A DNA stretch of 20,764 bases from a virus. The stretch lies in IMG/VR virus record IMGVR_UViG_3300023281_001538, positions 1 to 20,764 of that record. One strand, 5' to 3'. Both the position numbers and the translations under genes were made by a program. Shown here one piece after another: positions 11,183 through 19,047 of this stretch (position 1 is its first letter; each line of letters opens with the position of its first letter). The notes beneath the pieces are model-generated. The model saw only the letters and a program-made list of their open reading frames with translations, was not told where the DNA came from and did no database searches.

Positions 11183-11736
11183 CTGACTATCTTAGAGAAG
11201 GCCTTCGCCCCCAAGACGCTCCCGCTTATGTAGCCTCATTGCTTGAAAAAGAGTTTGATGGCAAGCTTAATATTACTCACAAAGAGGGCTGGTACTGGTT
11301 CCCCTTCAAGGGGGACTACGGAGTCACGCTTCTGAATACTATTGGATTGCCTGACAGCTGGAGTACTATGTCTCCCGCATCTAAGGTAGCTATGCTACTA
11401 CATGAGGCCCAGCACGTCCGTCAGCAGCTTAAACTAGGTAGAGGAAATATCTATCTAGGATTTCTAATCCAGATGGTTCTCTACTTATTCGTACCTTTTC
11501 CTATTGGAATTGCCTACTGCCGTGCATACCTAGAAATGGAAGCATATAAGGAGAGTATACGGGGATACTACTTGATGTCTGGTAAAAATCTGTTAGTCAT
11601 TAACAGTAGTGGGATGCGTGCCAACATACTCAAGCAGTTCACAGGTTCTAGATATTTCTGGATGTGGCCGTTTAAGTCTCACTTAAACAAGTGGTATGAC
11701 CGTATCGTAGAAGAGGTCATACTTGAGGAGGGCTAA
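11179..11736 (+). CDS. Membrane-associated HExxH zinc metalloprotease
   Basis: A 185-aa protein. HEAQH (75-79) in a helix (SKVAMLLHEAQHVRQQL) is a zinc-protease motif. About 40 residues later, Glu119 or Glu121 in CRAYLEMEAYKES is a likely third zinc ligand, the gluzincin-type HExxH...E layout. Between them residues 91-113 form a hydrophobic stretch broken by prolines (YLGFLIQMVLYLFVPFPIGIAY), so the active site probably lies at or in a membrane. A DUF4157-like or M48/SprT-like relationship is possible but cannot be settled by eye. It has no signal peptide. It is coupled to both neighbours by overlapping codons (ATGA and TAATG), inside the operon that leads to the head genes. Confidence 0.65.
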   Translation: MTDYLREGLRPQDAPAYVASLLEKEFDGKLNITHKEGWYWFPFKGDYGVTLLNTIGLPDSWSTMSPASKVAMLLHEAQHVRQQLKLGRGNIYLGFLIQMVLYLFVPFPIGIAYCRAYLEMEAYKESIRGYYLMSGKNLLVINSSGMRANILKQFTGSRYFWMWPFKSHLNKWYDRIVEEVILEEG

Positions 11737-12413
11737 TGGCACTACAGATTCACAAGAACCATATCAAACGCAGGTCTAGGCGCGCTGAAAAGCCCAAGGA
11801 AACTGTAGTATACCCGGAGGCCTCTCAGAGGACTGACTCCGGTTTTACTATCTCAGGGTACAAGGGTGCCTTTGAGACTTCCTCGGAGCGTGTAACCGCT
11901 GGAGGCGTCAGTACTATCCGCTGTCACGACGGTATGCCTAGAGTATATCGAGTAGAGAACGGCTATTGTCTATTCATTATGATCGACAAGAGTACTGGCG
12001 AGAAGACTGAAGTTATTGGTTCACCTAGTAAAGAGATTCTAGTACCTAAGGGCTTTGCTCATTACTTTAAGGGGCACGTGGATCTTGATACTAATCTCTA
12101 TGTTGTGCAGGAAAAGAACTTCCTGGATGAGTTTGTAGAAGAGGCGAACGTTGACAAGGTGACTCCTTTTGCAGAAGCTATACACAACTACACTCCTGAC
12201 GCTCCTGCACCTAGGAAGAAGCGTCCTAAGAAATCAAAGGCTGCTGAGCAGAACCGAAAGTTCTCCGCATCTAAGGGTCACGTATCTGTAGATAACGCGG
12301 CCGATTCAGGACTTGACGGAATGATGAAGGCTGCAGCTGACCCTAACTTCAAGGTCGATAACCAGCGACCCACAGTTCTCTCAGGAAGAGACATGGGTAT
12401 AGGACAGGGATAA
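11736..12413 (+). CDS. Cupin-like domain protein with basic C-terminal tail
   Basis: A 225-aa protein. Residues about 40-135 read as a double-stranded beta-helix (cupin-like) domain: VSTIRCHDGMPRVYRVENGYCLFIM, then TEVIGSPSKEILVPKGFAHYFKG and DTNLYVVQEKNFL, similar in order to sugar-epimerase-type cupins. The metal-binding His cluster is incomplete, so an enzyme role is doubtful. The N-terminus (KNHIKRRSRRAEKPK) and a later segment (APRKKRPKKSKAAEQNRK) are strongly basic, and the C-terminal 60 residues look unstructured. It might be a head-associated or DNA-binding protein. Start and stop overlap the neighbouring genes (TAATG on both sides). Confidence 0.5.
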   Translation: MALQIHKNHIKRRSRRAEKPKETVVYPEASQRTDSGFTISGYKGAFETSSERVTAGGVSTIRCHDGMPRVYRVENGYCLFIMIDKSTGEKTEVIGSPSKEILVPKGFAHYFKGHVDLDTNLYVVQEKNFLDEFVEEANVDKVTPFAEAIHNYTPDAPAPRKKRPKKSKAAEQNRKFSASKGHVSVDNAADSGLDGMMKAAADPNFKVDNQRPTVLSGRDMGIGQG

Positions 12414-14998
12414 TGAGCCTACCTCTTTACATAGATATTAATAAAGCCCTTCCTGTAGGAGCTGGTGGAGCTAACACTCCTAAGCCTGCGGGCGAGGTCG
12501 CGGGACCTAAACAAGCAGGCCCACCCGAAGGTTCTTACTCTTGGAATAAGAAAGACGGTCCACAGCCCCCTCCAGACGCTGTTGGATGGCAACAAGCTGA
12601 GAATGGTACCTGGTTTAAGATGGCTGGCGCTGGAGGTAAGGCGGCACAGCCTTCTGAGGAAGGTGAAGTAGATCCCGTAGCAGATGCAGCCGCTGAGAAG
12701 AAGATAGAGGAAGATTCACAGTCTGCCTCTGCTGAGATGGCAGATCCTAAATATATTGAGCTAGACGGAAGCGCTGCAGAGGATCAGCGTAATATTGATA
12801 TAGCCAGGCAGTCTGGACAAGAGGAGATAGCTCAGGAACTTGAAGCTAAGATTAAGGAAGCTGGCGGAATGCCAGATCAGCGCGAGGCAGGTACAGAAGA
12901 AGGTGAAGCACCTGGTGAGCCTGCAGCATCTAGCGAAGATAAAAGGGCTTCCGATTCAGCAAAGCGACAGGAAGAGAAGAACAAAGGTAAAGCTCAGAAT
13001 AAAAAAGACAGAGCTATAGATAGAGCCTCCGGTATGGATCCTGAAGTAGACAGAAGCGGCTACGACAGTAGAATGGAAGCTGCAGCTGAGGCAGAAGCTG
13101 AAGGGGACTATGAAACAGCCACCGAAGAGGCTAAAGAGGCTTGGCGTGAACTGGGAACTTCCCAAGCTCAGCATCGGGCAGACAAGGCCGTAAAGGCTAA
13201 GAATGACCAGGAAGTAGCTAGAAAGGCTGCCGAAGATAAGGCCACTCAAAAGGCGGATGAAAAGAAGAAGGCGGACGAAAAGAAGGCCGCCGAAAAGGCG
13301 CAGAAGGCGGATGAAAAGAAGAAAGCTGATATCAAGAAGGCAGAGGACGCCGCTAAGGAGAAAGCCGCTAAAGCTAAGGCTGATACCGAGAAGGCTGCTG
13401 CAAAAGAGAAAGCTAGAATAGAAGCTGTAGAGGCAAAGGCTAAGAAGGATGCTGCAAAGGCTAAGGACGCTGCCGAGAAGGCTGCTATCAAAAAAGAGGC
13501 AAAGGAAGCTAGAGAAGCTGCCCAAAAAGAGGCAAAGGCAGCCACGGAAGCCGCTAAAAAAGAGGCTGCAGCAGCCAAGGAAGAACTGAAGGCCGCGAGA
13601 GCTAAAGCTGCCCAAGAGCGGGAAGCTAAAAGAACTGCAGCTAACGAGTTACGTATTCAGGAAAGGGCTGAGGCTGCTGCGAATCGTGAGACAGAAAAGG
13701 CCTCTAAAGCCAAAGCTGCAAAGCAGAAGGCTCATGAAGCTAAAGTAGGTAGGACAGAGTCTCAGCAACATGCTCTTAGTCTAAAAAACGCTAGGATGGA
13801 CCCTGGCGTAGATCGATCTGCGTACAACAAGTATATGGATGCTGCTGAGCAGGTCATGGATACTTCTCCTGACACAGCTTCCGAATTGATAAAGCAGGCA
13901 GAAGCGTCACTTGTCGAGGAGGAGGCGTCCTTTAAGCAAGAAGCTAAAGAGGCTAAAGAAGAGGAGAAGCTTGCTAAGGAAGACGCCAAAGCAGACGAAA
14001 AGGCAGCCAAGGAAGAAGCCAAAGAAGAGGCTAGACTTGCTAAGGAAGAGGAAAAAGCTGATAAGCAAGACGCCAAGGAGGCTGCTGCACAAGAGAAGGC
14101 TATAGCAAAGATAGATGCTGAAGAAGAGAAGGCTATAGCAAAGGAGGATGCTGCAGAAGAGAAGGACTTTGCAAATCAAGCTAAGGCTGAGGATAGGGCA
14201 GCAGCTCAAGACAAGGCTCAAGGTAAAAGAGATGCCATGGCTGACTACAAGACGGGCACAGCTATCGGCGCTGCTGCAGCTAAGGCACCTCTCAAGGCCG
14301 GTGGAGGATCAGCAGCGGGAGGCGTTGCAGTTCAAGCAGGTGTCTCAGGCGCTGCTAAACTAGGGCATCACTTATTGACAGACGATGAGGATGCTGCAGC
14401 CAAGAGGGAAGATGAAAAAGCTGGAGGTACTTCACAGTCCTCGTTAGGTAAATCTATGCGAGATGTTTCACTAAACAACGATATCTACATTGACCTGCGT
14501 AAGGCAGGCGCGATTAGTAACTCATCCTCCAGTTCTGCGGGAGACTCAAGTGACCCTTACCGAGACGCTAGGGAGTACAATGAGTCCTTTTCCGAAAGAC
14601 GCACAGGTACGGGTGCTGCTACTCCCGCAGACTCTGTAGCTAAGGTAGACGAGGAGAACTCTCTACAGTCAGAACTAGAATCTGCACGTGAACAGGATTC
14701 CGAACGCTCTAAGCGACAGGGACTAACTCCTGACGAAGAGAATGAAGAAGAAGAGGATGACGGAGCCCAGAAAAGTATTGGGCTAGACTTCACTGCTTTG
14801 GCAAATGTAGCTAAGATAGTTAAGTCAATTAAGATTTCTAGAGTAACTCCTACAGAAATGGAGTTCCTCACGGCAGAATTAGGCTATACTCTAGAAGACG
14901 TAGAAAAAGGTATAGCTAAGATCACTGGTAGAAACCGGGATCGCTTTTCTAAATGGCTTTGCGGAAGAATGCATAAGTCGATTAACGTCTTGAGGTAA
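12413..14998 (+). CDS. Large Ala/Lys/Glu coiled-coil protein with duplicated module (861 aa)
   Basis: An 861-aa protein, mostly a long charged helix or coiled coil (about 245-455 and 510-610) of AEKAKAADEKKAA-type repeats like TolA or a scaffold. A module starting MDPxVDRSxYxxxMxAA occurs twice, at residues 208-250 and 462-505, each leading into a coiled coil. Residues about 614-655 are a Gly/Ala stretch (AIGAAAAKAPLKAGGGSAAG). The N-terminus has LPLYIDINKAL and residues 691-699 have IYIDLRKAG, a repeated short motif. The C-terminal ~75 residues look folded (TPTEMEFLTAELGYTLEDVEKG). Ribosome binding is coupled to the previous gene. Directly upstream of the portal, it may be an internal or ejected head protein or a scaffold; no family is recognised. 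Confidence 0.8.
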   Translation: MSLPLYIDINKALPVGAGGANTPKPAGEVAGPKQAGPPEGSYSWNKKDGPQPPPDAVGWQQAENGTWFKMAGAGGKAAQPSEEGEVDPVADAAAEKKIEEDSQSASAEMADPKYIELDGSAAEDQRNIDIARQSGQEEIAQELEAKIKEAGGMPDQREAGTEEGEAPGEPAASSEDKRASDSAKRQEEKNKGKAQNKKDRAIDRASGMDPEVDRSGYDSRMEAAAEAEAEGDYETATEEAKEAWRELGTSQAQHRADKAVKAKNDQEVARKAAEDKATQKADEKKKADEKKAAEKAQKADEKKKADIKKAEDAAKEKAAKAKADTEKAAAKEKARIEAVEAKAKKDAAKAKDAAEKAAIKKEAKEAREAAQKEAKAATEAAKKEAAAAKEELKAARAKAAQEREAKRTAANELRIQERAEAAANRETEKASKAKAAKQKAHEAKVGRTESQQHALSLKNARMDPGVDRSAYNKYMDAAEQVMDTSPDTASELIKQAEASLVEEEASFKQEAKEAKEEEKLAKEDAKADEKAAKEEAKEEARLAKEEEKADKQDAKEAAAQEKAIAKIDAEEEKAIAKEDAAEEKDFANQAKAEDRAAAQDKAQGKRDAMADYKTGTAIGAAAAKAPLKAGGGSAAGGVAVQAGVSGAAKLGHHLLTDDEDAAAKREDEKAGGTSQSSLGKSMRDVSLNNDIYIDLRKAGAISNSSSSSAGDSSDPYRDAREYNESFSERRTGTGAATPADSVAKVDEENSLQSELESAREQDSERSKRQGLTPDEENEEEEDDGAQKSIGLDFTALANVAKIVKSIKISRVTPTEMEFLTAELGYTLEDVEKGIAKITGRNRDRFSKWLCGRMHKSINVLR

Positions 14999-14999
14999 C

Positions 15000-16655
15000 A
15001 TGTCAGACGAATGGACCAGTAAATCTTCCTTTTGGAACAGTAACTCTTCAGAGTCAATAAAAAAGGCTCGACTAAAGCAAGAAAAGCCAGATTACGGTTT
15101 CAAATCTTACTTCGACGACCCTTTTGCACCTATGAGTGCTATGGGTTATCAAGCTCGTCCGTACTTGGTACCCTTCGATACGCTGAAGAAGGTTCCACAG
15201 CAGTTATCGATCATTGCGTCTATAATCCAGACTCGCACCAACCAGATTGCATCTTTCTCAGTCCCTTATAGGAACTCTAAGTCCATTGGGTACGAGATCA
15301 AGCACAAGAATCCTGGTAGGCTGACGACTAAGGGCGAGCGCGACTTTATCCTAGAGTTAGAAAAGTTTGTTTTCAATTGCGGACAGCCTAACCCCAATCC
15401 CTTCGCCCAGCACCCTAGAGATGGCTTTGACCATTTCTTGAAGAAGGTTGTGCGCGACACCCTAATGTATGACCAAGTTTGCTTTGAAGTAGTACCTGAT
15501 AGAAGAGGTTTACCTTATGAATTCATGGCTGTTGACGCTTCAACAATACGCATCGCTGCTCCTAATACACTTGATACATATAAGTACAACGGGAACAGTG
15601 CCCTCGACAAGAACACCTTCGAGTCTATGGGTGATCCCTCCGAGTTTGGTTCCGGTAAATTCAACTATGTGCAGCTTATACAAGGGCAGATCCGAAACCT
15701 GTACACCAGGAACGAACTAGCTTTTGGAGTTAGAAATCCCCGTACGGACATCAACGTGTACGGCTACGGCTACTCAGAGTTAGAGCAGCTTACTCGAACA
15801 ATTACTGCAGCTATCTATGCAGAAGAGTTCAATATCCGTAACTTCTCTCAGGGTAGTTCTCCCAAGGGGATTCTGTCCTTCAAGGGCGATGCTATGGATA
15901 ATGATATGCTTGAGGACTTCAAGCGTAAGTGGAACCAGAACGTGGAGGGAGTTCATAACGCCTGGAAAACTCCTATCATCCAGTCTGAGACAGGTATCGA
16001 GTGGACGGATCTCCACCCCAATAATCGGGACATGGAGTATAATAGCTGGCTCGAATACCTAATTAAGCTTATTTGTGGTGTATTCCTCATAGACCCTGCT
16101 GAGGTAAACTTCGACCTTCACGGTGGAGTACAGCAGACTCCTTTGTTCGAATCGTCCCAGGAATGGAAACTTAAGGCTTCACGTGACCGTGGACTTAAGC
16201 CTCTTCTTAAGTTCCTGGCTAAGATGGTTAACGAGAACGTTGTACAGAAAATTGACGATAACTTTGTCTTCGACTTCGTAGGCCTTGATGAGCTTACTGA
16301 ACAAGAGAAGCATGAACTACGTAAGGAGCAGGTAGCTTCCTACATGACTCTAAACGAGATTCGTCGCGCAGAAGACCTTCCCGATATCGAAGACGGAGAC
16401 CGCGTACTTAACCCCACGTACCTCCAAGCTGTACAGCTTGAGCAACAGGCCAAGCAGCAAGAAGAGCAGATGGCTATGCAAGGTAGCGCTGCGGGTCAAG
16501 GTGGAGAAGAGGGTGGTGGAGGCGGTGAAGTACCGCCAGAAGAGGGTGCTGAAGAAGAGCCTAGTCCTCCTTACGTAGAAAACTTCACCAAGTCTCAGCG
16601 CACCTTTGAGATTAGTGACTTAGACGACTGGTTTGATGAGGATGCCGGCATATAA
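15000..16655 (+). CDS. Phage portal protein (HK97/SPP1-type fold)
   Basis: A 551-aa protein forming the dodecameric ring through which DNA enters and leaves the head. The segment PRTDINVYGYGYSELEQL, then AAIYAEEFNIRNFSQGSSPKGIL, is the typical core of tailed-phage portals (conserved YG.S.LE and N...F..G..P.G.L). The earlier YDQVCFEVVPDRRGLPYEFM and the clip/stem helices (EDFKRKWNQNVEGVHNAWK, then NFDLHGG) match the family order. The C-terminal ~75 residues are low complexity: Gln-rich (EQQAKQQEEQM), Gly/Glu-rich, then an acidic tail ending DLDDWFDEDAGI. Length is normal for the family. GAGGTAAC lies directly upstream and the previous stop is one base before the ATG. No terminase gene precedes it in this window, which is unusual. 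Confidence 0.9.
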   Translation: MSDEWTSKSSFWNSNSSESIKKARLKQEKPDYGFKSYFDDPFAPMSAMGYQARPYLVPFDTLKKVPQQLSIIASIIQTRTNQIASFSVPYRNSKSIGYEIKHKNPGRLTTKGERDFILELEKFVFNCGQPNPNPFAQHPRDGFDHFLKKVVRDTLMYDQVCFEVVPDRRGLPYEFMAVDASTIRIAAPNTLDTYKYNGNSALDKNTFESMGDPSEFGSGKFNYVQLIQGQIRNLYTRNELAFGVRNPRTDINVYGYGYSELEQLTRTITAAIYAEEFNIRNFSQGSSPKGILSFKGDAMDNDMLEDFKRKWNQNVEGVHNAWKTPIIQSETGIEWTDLHPNNRDMEYNSWLEYLIKLICGVFLIDPAEVNFDLHGGVQQTPLFESSQEWKLKASRDRGLKPLLKFLAKMVNENVVQKIDDNFVFDFVGLDELTEQEKHELRKEQVASYMTLNEIRRAEDLPDIEDGDRVLNPTYLQAVQLEQQAKQQEEQMAMQGSAAGQGGEEGGGGGEVPPEEGAEEEPSPPYVENFTKSQRTFEISDLDDWFDEDAGI

Positions 16656-17475
16656 GCTAGCCTACAAGTTAGACTTCCAGAGCCTTCCGATCTCAATAGA
16701 GAATGGGAAAGGCTCTAGTCGTCATTGGACAGACGAAGCCACAGGTGAAAAAGGTTCCACTAAGATGGAGTATCCGTATGGATACGTGCGAGGAACCTTA
16801 GGAACAGACGGAGACGCTGTAGATGTCTTTATTGGCCCTGATAAGAAGTCTCAAAAAGTTTTCATAGTTACCCAAATGAAGGCTCCTAAGTTTACAGAAG
16901 TGGACGAACAAAAGTGTATGCTTGGGTTCAATTCTTCTAAAGAAGCTAAAGATGCCTACACTCGACATTATGACTCTCCTAAGTTCTTTGGAAGCATGAT
17001 TGAAGTAGATATTGAAGAGTTTAAGGATAAACTTAAGAGCCAAAAAGGCAAACTTATAAAATCTTTGCTCAAAAAGTACCTATCTGCTAAACTAAGGGTA
17101 GACTATAGTCATGGAGATAGCTATATGAATAGCTTAGATATGTTAAAAGGTCTTTCTTCGGCGATGCGTACCGCTAAGGATTCCGTTGAAAAGGCTCTCA
17201 CTTCTAGAAGTGCAGTAGCTACATCCCGTAAGGTTGAGGAAGCTCCCGAAGCTACTACGGACAATATATTCGGTACAGGTGTTCCGCTTAGGGACGGTGA
17301 GAGAACGCCTTACGTCATGCGCAAGTCTGCAGTGGATTATGGTAACTACCGCCCTCAGGTCGAAGATACCGAATCCTGCAACGTATGTAAAACCCAGTTC
17401 AAGAAGAGTATGGGATGCCTACGCTGTAAGCATGTCAACTCTACTACAGAAGCCGCCCCACTGTGGAAGAGATAA
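16642..17475 (+). CDS. Inorganic-pyrophosphatase-like (InPase) polyvalent protein with C-terminal zinc ribbon
   Basis: A 277-aa protein. Residues about 16-135 are the small pyrophosphatase-like domain found in phage polyvalent proteins: ISIENGKGS, YPYGYVRGTLG, then DGDAVDVFIGP, in which Asp56, Asp58 and Asp61 form the DxDxxD metal-binding signature of inorganic pyrophosphatases, and a helical end (MIEVDIEEFKDKLKS). Residues 140-230 are helical and polar. Near the C-terminus CNVC and CLRC make a zinc ribbon. In polyvalent proteins such domains are thought to be packaged in the head and injected; that is established for some relatives and inferred here. The start overlaps the end of the portal gene; ATG 16636 and TTG 16633 are alternative starts. 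Confidence 0.75.
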   Translation: MPAYKLAYKLDFQSLPISIENGKGSSRHWTDEATGEKGSTKMEYPYGYVRGTLGTDGDAVDVFIGPDKKSQKVFIVTQMKAPKFTEVDEQKCMLGFNSSKEAKDAYTRHYDSPKFFGSMIEVDIEEFKDKLKSQKGKLIKSLLKKYLSAKLRVDYSHGDSYMNSLDMLKGLSSAMRTAKDSVEKALTSRSAVATSRKVEEAPEATTDNIFGTGVPLRDGERTPYVMRKSAVDYGNYRPQVEDTESCNVCKTQFKKSMGCLRCKHVNSTTEAAPLWKR

Positions 17476-17476
17476 A

Positions 17477-17836
17477 ATGCAACTATTCTTGGACGACTTA
17501 TGTAAAGCTGGCGATGCGGTTGACCAGGGCGATCAGGTAGGAGGGCAATATATCCGTCGAATTGTGACGGGTACGACTAAGGACGGTCGTCCACAGTACA
17601 GATATCTTCGTACTAAAGAAGAGGTCGCTTCTTACGACTCCGCTCAGAGCAGTAAGAAAAAGGGCGATAAAGATAAAGATAAAGACAAGGATAAAGATGA
17701 GGATAAGGGAGGCTCTCTTAAGGAGAAGCTTGCTGATGAGAGAAAGCAGAGCAAAGAAAAGCTTGATCGCGATCCGACCTTATTCCTTAAAGATAAAACA
17801 GTAAAGAAAAGCCTTCCACTATACTTAGAGGATTAA
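17477..17836 (+). CDS. Small head-operon protein with Lys-Asp repeat (119 aa)
   Basis: A 119-aa protein. The N-terminus MQLFLDDLCKAG resembles the IYIDLRKAG-type motif seen in the coiled-coil protein. Residues about 23-52 form a beta-hairpin-like segment (GGQYIRRIVTGTTKDGRPQY). Residues 64-77 are a run of alternating Asp and Lys, followed by a charged helix, and the C-terminus is KKSLPLYLED, again similar to the LPLYID motif. The start at 17477, two bases after the preceding stop, is chosen over upstream starts in this frame, which would read through the previous gene. Function is unknown. Confidence 0.65.
   Translation: MQLFLDDLCKAGDAVDQGDQVGGQYIRRIVTGTTKDGRPQYRYLRTKEEVASYDSAQSSKKKGDKDKDKDKDKDEDKGGSLKEKLADERKQSKEKLDRDPTLFLKDKTVKKSLPLYLED
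17666..17707 (+). repeat. Short in-gene repeat of GATAAA coding (Asp-Lys) pairs
   Basis: Seven tandem 6-bp units, mostly GATAAA with drift to GACAAG, GATGAG and GATAAG, encode an Asp-Lys run with one Asp-Glu. Such tracts can change length by slippage. Confidence 0.7.
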
Positions 17837-17837
17837 C

Positions 17838-18347
17838 ATGTCAACTTTCACCCACTTACCCCGTCTTCCCTTAAACCTACAGAAAGCCTTTAGTGGCGGA
17901 TCTGCTGGAGAAGAGCTATCAGATTACAAATCTGCTGAGCCTGAGACGGTACCTGAGTATCCTACTGGCGTAGTAGCTACTTACCGCGCACCTGCTGACC
18001 GTGTAAACGGTAACTCCGTATTCCGTCGCTACCCTAACGCAAGCCTAGATATTGATTATGCTGCGAATAAGGTAATTGACATGATTCACCGAGTCCAGGA
18101 GAGTGATAATTCTAGTGGATTCCTAACGAATCAAGAAGAGCTTATTCTGAGTGTGGTATTCCCCCGAGTGTTCTGTTTTGTGGATGAGGCGATGCTAGAC
18201 CATATGAGAGAAGTAAATCTTCGAATCACGATGGACGAAGCAGTACTAGTGGCCATGAAGGTCTCAGCTCACCTTAAGGAAGAGCTAAACTATAACGCTG
18301 GCACAGGCGGTGGTTCCGTAACCGGAAGGTCCAATACCCGTGCCTAA
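17838..18347 (+). CDS. Hypothetical head-operon protein (169 aa)
   Basis: A 169-aa protein, unrecognised. The N-terminus HLPRLPLNLQKAFSGG carries another copy of the LPL-x-L-x-KA-type motif. The middle is proline- and charge-rich, and residues about 75-150 are helical and compact (IDYAANKVIDMIHRVQES, TNQEELILSVVFPRVFCFV, MDEAVLVAMKVSAHLKEEL). The end is a Gly/Ser tail (TGGGSVTGRSNTRA). The start is one base after the previous stop. A head-completion or virion role fits its position only. Confidence 0.7.
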   Translation: MSTFTHLPRLPLNLQKAFSGGSAGEELSDYKSAEPETVPEYPTGVVATYRAPADRVNGNSVFRRYPNASLDIDYAANKVIDMIHRVQESDNSSGFLTNQEELILSVVFPRVFCFVDEAMLDHMREVNLRITMDEAVLVAMKVSAHLKEELNYNAGTGGGSVTGRSNTRA

Positions 18348-18534
18348 AGTCTCTACTACTCTGACTCCCTCTCAATTAGATACTTTATGTAAACACATAA
18401 AGATGAACTCTGATAAAGAAGCTATTGAGAAAAGCAAGCCTTCCAATCCCTCTGAGGGTGCGCTAACTAGCGGCCTAAAGAGATACTTTGCACTTCTTGA
18501 GAAGAGCTTGAACATGGATTTAGATGAAGTATAG
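18340..18534 (+). CDS. Hypothetical small protein (64 aa), GTG start
   Basis: A 64-aa helical, polar protein starting at GTG 18340, with its first eight bases overlapping the previous gene and its end overlapping the next gene by 11 bases. It contains LTPSQLDTLCKHI and SGLKRYFALLEKSLNMDLDEV, probably two or three helices. No motif is recognised. The overlaps on both sides and the lack of another frame in this stretch support a real coupled gene. Confidence 0.6.
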   Translation: MPKVSTTLTPSQLDTLCKHIKMNSDKEAIEKSKPSNPSEGALTSGLKRYFALLEKSLNMDLDEV

Positions 18535-19036
18535 ACAAACCAAGAGCCTAATGGTTCCCGACACGCAGCTGTTTGGATTCCACGAGCACGAGATCAAGGT
18601 AATAGCCCGCACTCCCTTGCAGAAGCAGCGTGACGCGGATGGTTCACAGTTCTCACGAATGCGCCCTTCAGTCCTAGCTCCTACAGAAAGCCTGTATGTC
18701 GCTCCAAAGAAGATTGAAAAGGGTTCACTAGCTCAGAAACTTCCTGACTATCATCACCCTCCTCAGACCGACCCTTGCCTAACTGTATGTAGCTATCTTG
18801 ACAGTAAGAGAGCTAAGCAAGAGTACAAGACCAGTTACAGTTCAGTCTTTACCGATCCTTACCAGTCGGGTTACGGTAAAATGACTGACCAGCCTCGCGA
18901 CCCAGCTACCAATAGACGCCTTGACCAACAGCCACATATTGATAGAGTTACCCAAGCAGCACCTCGTGACGCATACGCACCAGTCAAGAAGTGCCTAAAC
19001 AGCTTTCAAGATAAGCTTTCAAGACTTATTAAGTAA
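18524..19036 (+). CDS. Hypothetical head-operon protein (170 aa)
   Basis: A 170-aa basic, proline- and tyrosine-rich protein (DPYQSGYGKMTDQPRDPATN), probably largely extended, with little predicted helix except the C-terminus (LNSFQDKLSRLIK). There are no metal or catalytic motifs and no recognised family. The start overlaps the previous gene by 11 bases, and the 19048 gene follows after 11 bases. It may be a virion-associated or linker protein; function is unknown. Confidence 0.68.
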   Translation: MKYRQTKSLMVPDTQLFGFHEHEIKVIARTPLQKQRDADGSQFSRMRPSVLAPTESLYVAPKKIEKGSLAQKLPDYHHPPQTDPCLTVCSYLDSKRAKQEYKTSYSSVFTDPYQSGYGKMTDQPRDPATNRRLDQQPHIDRVTQAAPRDAYAPVKKCLNSFQDKLSRLIK

Positions 19037-19047
19037 CGAGGTTCGAT

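Noticed and set aside
12956-14221. Long antisense reading frames opposite the coiled-coil gene
   Set aside because: They are by-products of Ala/Lys/Glu codon composition; their translations are low-complexity Ser/Leu/Phe/Ala, and the + strand gene has coupled starts and coherent domains.
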